Assembly: GCA_025526935.1 (NCBI GenBank) | Contig: JAHLKD010000142.1 | Coordinates: 1 to 64,000 of the forward strand | Direction: 5' to 3' | Length of the DNA stretch: 64,000 nucleotides | Source: Cladochytrium replicatum | Taxonomy: Eukaryota; Chytridiomycota; Chytridiomycetes; Cladochytriales; Cladochytriaceae | Shown: piece by piece, positions 60,298 to 64,000 of the stretch | How the letters are laid out: every line of letters begins with the position of its first letter | Numbering within the stretch: position 1 is the stretch's first letter | Program-made: the position numbers and the translations under genes | The notes under the pieces: generated by a model | Seen by the model: the letters and a program-made list of their open reading frames with translations, nothing else | Database searches by the model: none | Told to the model about the DNA's origin: nothing

Positions 60298-61419
60298 TCA
60301 CTTTCGGTGTGCTTCGAGGACTGAGATATTGTTACCCGTCGACACAACCCGGGTAAACTTCAGTCCAGCCTGATCAAAAAATCTCTCAAACTCTTCCAAA
60401 AAGCGCTCCTTGCCACCAATCATTACAAGCATATTGACGTCCAGCATTGTGATGTGCTCGCCCTCGGGACCATACGTAAGCGGCTCCTCGCAGACCAACA
60501 CTTTTCCACCGGGGTTCATCCCCTTCTCAATATTCTTGAGGATCGTGACACAATCCTCGTCATACCAATCGTGAATGATGTGCTTGAGGATGTAGACGTC
60601 GCCGCCGGCCGGGATCACGGGCTCAAGGAACGACCCACCGGCGAGCTCGATGCGCGGGTGGCCGCTTGCCGGCGCATCGGCCGGGAGGTTGTCGACGACG
60701 TTGGGAAGATCGAAGAGGATTGCGCGCGCGGAAGGCATTCGCTCCAGAATCCCGGCGAGGAGAGCACCGTGTCCGCCCCCGACGTCGACGATGACCTTCG
60801 GATCCCCGTCCGCGAACGGGTACTTTTCGACGATCACTTTGACTTCGCCCAAAGACCAGTTTGTCATCGCGCCGGAGAAGATGGCATCCTCGTCAGGATG
60901 ATCGCGGTAGTATGACCAGATGTCCTGTTGGAAGCTCGGGAAGGCTGCGAACTCGTTCGTGCGGATCGTGTGCTCGGGGTGTTCCCAGACTCGCCAGTGG
61001 CTCGGTGAACCGTACAGCTTGAGGAGATTCACCATCGAGTAAGGGTGCGTGGTGGTCAGAATAGCGCCCTTTTCCGTCAATGCAAAGATGCGAGTTGCGG
61101 GATCAACGGTGAGGAATCCGCGGTAGACAGCCGCACGCATGATTCGGAAGAGTGCACCATGGTGTACTTTCAGCTTTTGGGCAAGCTCTTCCGCAGTCGA
61201 AGGTGCCTTTTCAAGCTCATCTGCAACGCCGAGGTTGACGAGTGCGATCACGGACCTGAATGTCCACATTTGGCCAACCATCTCGGTGACAGAGACCAGC
61301 GCTTGGAGTTGCTCAACCATGGTGTTCCTCTGAGAAGATAGTGCCCGATATGTGGGCGGAACAGCTTTACATCTGCTTGGTGATCTGGTTAAATTCTGAT
61401 GAGCCCTGAGGACAGCCAT
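60298..61419 (-). CDS. O-methyltransferase (plant/fungal OMT family)
   Basis: A SAM-dependent O-methyltransferase of the Methyltransf_2 family (PF00891), single exon, 373 residues. A winged-helix dimerisation domain fills residues about 35-140 (ALVNLGVADELEKAPSTAEE). The SAM site is VIVDVGGGHGALLAGIL. The catalytic-base motif is LKHIIHDWYDEDCVTIL, with His in the expected place, followed by GGKVLVCEEPL. The first about 33 residues are basic and Ser/Thr-rich; a second ATG (MVEQLQALVSV) marks where homology starts, so they could be a targeting sequence or leader. The substrate is probably a hydroxylated aromatic or similar small molecule, by family analogy. Confidence 0.93.
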   Translation of the reverse strand: MAVLRAHQNLTRSPSRCKAVPPTYRALSSQRNTMVEQLQALVSVTEMVGQMWTFRSVIALVNLGVADELEKAPSTAEELAQKLKVHHGALFRIMRAAVYRGFLTVDPATRIFALTEKGAILTTTHPYSMVNLLKLYGSPSHWRVWEHPEHTIRTNEFAAFPSFQQDIWSYYRDHPDEDAIFSGAMTNWSLGEVKVIVEKYPFADGDPKVIVDVGGGHGALLAGILERMPSARAILFDLPNVVDNLPADAPASGHPRIELAGGSFLEPVIPAGGDVYILKHIIHDWYDEDCVTILKNIEKGMNPGGKVLVCEEPLTYGPEGEHITMLDVNMLVMIGGKERFLEEFERFFDQAGLKFTRVVSTGNNISVLEAHRK

Positions 61420-62212
61420 TTTGATTTTGTGTGAAGCATGATATTAGGATTGGCCCGGGGAATTTGCTCACAAACACGATACTCCACGTGAGTACAAATT
61501 TTCAGTAACTTCAGGTGCACGTATAGAACTTGATGAGTGTTCAGATAGCTGGCTGATTGCCCATCGCTCGTTGTCAGGGCCTTGCAGATTTCCAAGACGA
61601 TAAAATTTGTTGGTCGGAAGGAAAATTTGTGGACTTGGCGTTGATCTCCGCGTGCTGTAGGCCGCGAATGATCTAATATGCTCAGAGTCCAACAGCAGCA
61701 AAGCACCAAGTTTATGGTATTTCTGAGGGACAAATCCCGTGCATTAGCCGGACTTTTCCACTTCACCCAACCTATTGCACATTTTGGAATCTCCATAAAG
61801 CTATCGAAGCTAATCGGAAGTTCATCGGTAATCGCCAAAGCAATCTTCTCATCAACTATTGGAGCAATTATTGAGCCGTCTATCTAAATCTCACCATAAG
61901 AAGATGAAGAATACGACGGCAATTTACCGCCAAACAGGATTATTAACTGCGCCATTTAATAATTTTTAGCTCAAATCAATATGAGGTTGTATTTAGAGTT
62001 GCTGGACGTCAAATGAACTTTTGATCCAAACAATACAAATGGCGTTAGTTGAGTCCCCTCCCGTCACGGACTCGAAACTCTGGCAACAAACAAACGCGGC
62101 GCGCACCGAACATTTTTCCGATATTCTCGAAGGTGTGGCCCGGAATTCTACAAAACCTTCTACAGACAAAATTTCACTCTCCAACTATTACAGTCATCGT
62201 CAAAACGAAACC
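61420..62212. other. Intergenic region
   Basis: Spacer between divergent genes. An in-frame extension upstream of copy F from an ATG at 62039 is open, but family similarity begins only at 62213. Confidence 0.5.
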
Positions 62213-63304
62213 ATGCCGCCGACGCCAAAAGACTACCCGTCCTTCAGGAATACGTTCGCCAAGAACAAACGTGATGGTACACTCGACCAGCTCCCCGTCC
62301 TGATCTGGGCATACCGCTTGGGCGCTGCTGGCTTCGTCATCTACTCGGCATATCAGTACCTATGGCCCACTCTGAACACATTGAATCTCACTGATCTTCG
62401 TCCATAATAGCTTCTTTGGATTGATTATTGCCTGCAACACCCCGGTCCGCGAGATCGGCAGCGACAGCACGAAGGTGACAGGTTGTGAATCTGCCGCTCA
62501 ATTCGGCATCCTTTACGCCATCGTCATAGAGATAATCCTCATGGGTATTATCCTCATCGGACATCTTGCTTGTGTTGTTCTTTCCGTATTTGTCATGCGC
62601 TGGAGGTTTAAGAGAAAAAACGATAGCGTGATAAATTCTGTTTTACTTACCGATTCACTTTTCTAAATAGGAAACAGTGGATGGACTTTTATGAATCCAA
62701 ATCCACACAGCCGCCCTTCCATCCTGGCCGTGCGTTTATGTACTTCACCGCCGCCTCCATCGGAAACGCCGCATTCCTCCTTCTTACCGGTGTGATTTTC
62801 TTCTCCTTCCGAGCCATCGGTGGCGGTTTTGGCTTTGCGCTCGTCGGTGTTGTCGGTTGCCTCTACGCTGCTTACGTCGGCCGTCAGTTGTGGTCAATTG
62901 TACGTGCCAACACACAATCCACTCAAAATAAAATTGATGCTCGTGTTGTTTTGGAATCGTTCCAGGACTTTGACCAGCCGCTGGTGAGCAAAGCACCAGC
63001 CCCTAATATTGTCCTGCAGCGTACTGTGTACCTGGCCCCGATGCCGTACGACAACGGCGTCATCGACCCTGCACTCCCCCAACCCTACAACCCCCCTGCT
63101 GCACCTCCCCAACCTTACAACCCCGCTGGTGCACCTCCCCAACCCTACAACCCAGCTGGTGCACCTCCCCAACCCTACAACCCAGCTGCTGCACCTCCCC
63201 AACCCTACAACTCCGTTGCTGCACCTCACCAGCCATATAACCCTGCCGCAGCTCAAGCCGCGGCCAATCCAAACAACACCGCTCACTACCCTCCTCAACC
63301 TTGA
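62213..63304 (+). CDS. Multi-span membrane protein, family copy F
   Basis: Four exons (62213-62355, 62411-62605, 62671-62899, 62966-63304) join to 301 residues. It is closest to copy A: exon 1 reads KDYPSFRNTFAKNKRDGTLD, exon 2 ends FVMRWR, and exon 3 begins KQWMDFYESKSTQPPFHPGR. The membrane segments match in position. The tail is longer than in A because of a tandem 30-base repeat encoding PPQPYNPAGA-type decapeptides. The decayed methyltransferase scrap 230 bases downstream mirrors the intact one behind copy A, so A and F derive from a duplicated two-gene block. Confidence 0.87.
63072..63251 (+). repeat. 30-base coding minisatellite (PPQPYNPAGA units)
   Basis: About six 30-base units encode decapeptides of the form APPQPYNPAG in the tail of membrane-protein copy F. 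Inner units are nearly identical at the DNA level. Copy A has only three looser versions, so the array has expanded in F. Confidence 0.9.
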
Positions 63305-63534
63305 AAGAAAAATGTGTTTATTGCTTTTATTGCAGCTAATGGTATTGATCTTTGAAAGCTTTTTTTTCGATGTATGTGATTAGTATGTTCTCCAAAGATC
63401 TGTAGCACTTATTGTATCTCTTACTGTCATGAATATATTTTTTCCGGAATGTACAAAATTTTGTTTGGTGGTCGGCTTTTTCGGCGGGAAGCAAAACTTT
63501 GCCTGGGATGCACAATTGCCGAGTGTTCGCTCGC

Positions 63535-63655
63535 ACGATTACCGCGGTATTTGAAGTCAACCGAAGTTTCTCATTCCGCGGGATTCAGACTGTCGAGGAG
63601 TGGTGGGAATGCATTGAGGCTGCTGCCCGAACTGGCGAGCTTGAGAGCTCGAGAG
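63535..63655 (+). pseudogene. Methyltransferase C-terminal scrap
   Basis: GATTACCGCGGTATTTGAAG, then ACTGTCGAGGAGTGG and GGCGAGCTTGAGAGCT, align with 29391-29515 of the intact methyltransferase, in the region encoding DYRRMLESTEVF, TVEEWRED and LASLRAG. Small indels break the frame. Nothing upstream or downstream aligns clearly, so only this part is left. Confidence 0.75.
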
Positions 63656-63901
63656 AGAAAGATGGGGTTAATCATTCCAATCCTGTTAGCAAATTCAGCA
63701 CTGAGCTGCAATGTGGGGCGAAGTGTTTCGATGAGCGAGTTCCAGCCCAATCGGATATCTTCTCGCTCCAGCGGCGATCAAAAAGCTTTGAACTTTCAGC
63801 AGCACGACAACCTGGTTGGATTCTTCTTGCTCGTTGGCTGTTCAACGGGTTTTCTCACGACAATGTTGTTAATAATTCCTGTGTTAATGTTGTAGATCCA
63901 G

Positions 63902-63914
63902 ATGTCAAAGCCAC
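63902..63914 (+). promoter_or_regulatory. Recurrent ATGTCAAAGCCAC element
   Basis: ATGTCAAAGCCAC ends 28 bases before the start of the PEX3-like reading frame at the window edge, in the usual orientation. Confidence 0.55.
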
Positions 63915-63942
63915 ACGTAGTCCAATTTCGTCATAGCGCAAT

Positions 63943-64000
63943 ATGGAAGCTCTCTACGGCTTCGTGTCGAGGAACAGGCGGCGATTCATGTGGGCTGGTG
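63943..64000 (+). CDS. Probable PEX3, N-terminal end only
   Basis: An ATG at 63943 opens a frame of 19 codons (MEALYGFVSRNRRRFMWAG) that runs off the window. The pattern of a short aromatic/hydrophobic start, a basic cluster, and what looks like the start of a membrane helix resembles the N-terminus of the peroxisomal membrane biogenesis factor Pex3. The recurrent promoter element just upstream supports a real start. With so few residues the identity is tentative. Confidence 0.4.
   Translation, partial: MEALYGFVSRNRRRFMWAG

Noticed and set aside
62039-62212. N-terminal extension of membrane-protein copy F
   Set aside because: Open and in frame, but the five paralogues have no counterpart; the start at 62213 matches them.
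63072-63251. CRISPR-like array
   Set aside because: The repeats are contiguous 30-base coding units without spacers and lie inside a fungal gene tail.

Overview
This window is nuclear DNA from a filamentous-type fungus, most likely a zoosporic fungus (Chytridiomycota or a close relative). Most genes have short GT-AG introns of about 40-80 bases. The content is typically fungal: cutinase, fungalysin, an arginine-regulated CPA1 with its attenuator peptide, Nsa1, DPB2 and a CarR-type lycopene cyclase. It also holds genes more typical of early-diverging fungi: a class C (GABA-B-like) GPCR, a full-length kinesin-3, and proteins built from tryptophan-rich ankyrin-like repeats. The lineage is inferred from gene content only. 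All gene models were spliced by eye, and their exon lengths sum to whole codons.

Layout. 1-3.2 kb: a secreted cutinase with a decayed second copy beside it. 3.2-13 kb: an F-box/LRR-like protein, a 12-exon class C GPCR with a PH-like tail, and DNA polymerase epsilon subunit 2. 13.9-25.2 kb: a TKL-type kinase fused through a membrane segment to a WD40 propeller, a repeat protein with nine W-rich repeats, and an UNC-104/KIF1-type kinesin. 25.3-32.4 kb: a gene relic, a 114-bp tandem duplication, a multi-span membrane protein (copy A) followed by a SAM methyltransferase, and CPA1 with an intron-containing uORF. 33-41.8 kb: an M36 fungalysin, a broken repeat-protein pseudogene, an unassigned stretch, a lycopene cyclase whose phytoene-synthase half looks degenerate, and a VASt-domain membrane protein. 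42.8-48.4 kb: four head-to-tail copies (B-E) of the membrane protein family. 48.7-61.4 kb: Nsa1, a BTB/T1 protein, a C2H2 regulator, an Lnt-like CN-hydrolase, an SGNH-hydrolase relic, a PhzF-like enzyme and an O-methyltransferase. 62.2-64 kb: membrane protein copy F, a methyltransferase scrap, and the first codons of a probable PEX3.

Three themes link the window. First, six genes of one membrane-protein family share the same three intron positions and carry Pro/Tyr-rich cytosolic tails. Two of them (A and F) are followed by methyltransferase sequence, so a two-gene block was probably duplicated and one methyltransferase then decayed. Second, a 12-base element (GTGGCTTTGACA or its complement) occurs six times, and five copies lie 29-95 bases before a start codon in the same orientation relative to the gene. 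Third, several families show birth and decay: cutinase, repeat protein, SGNH hydrolase and methyltransferase.
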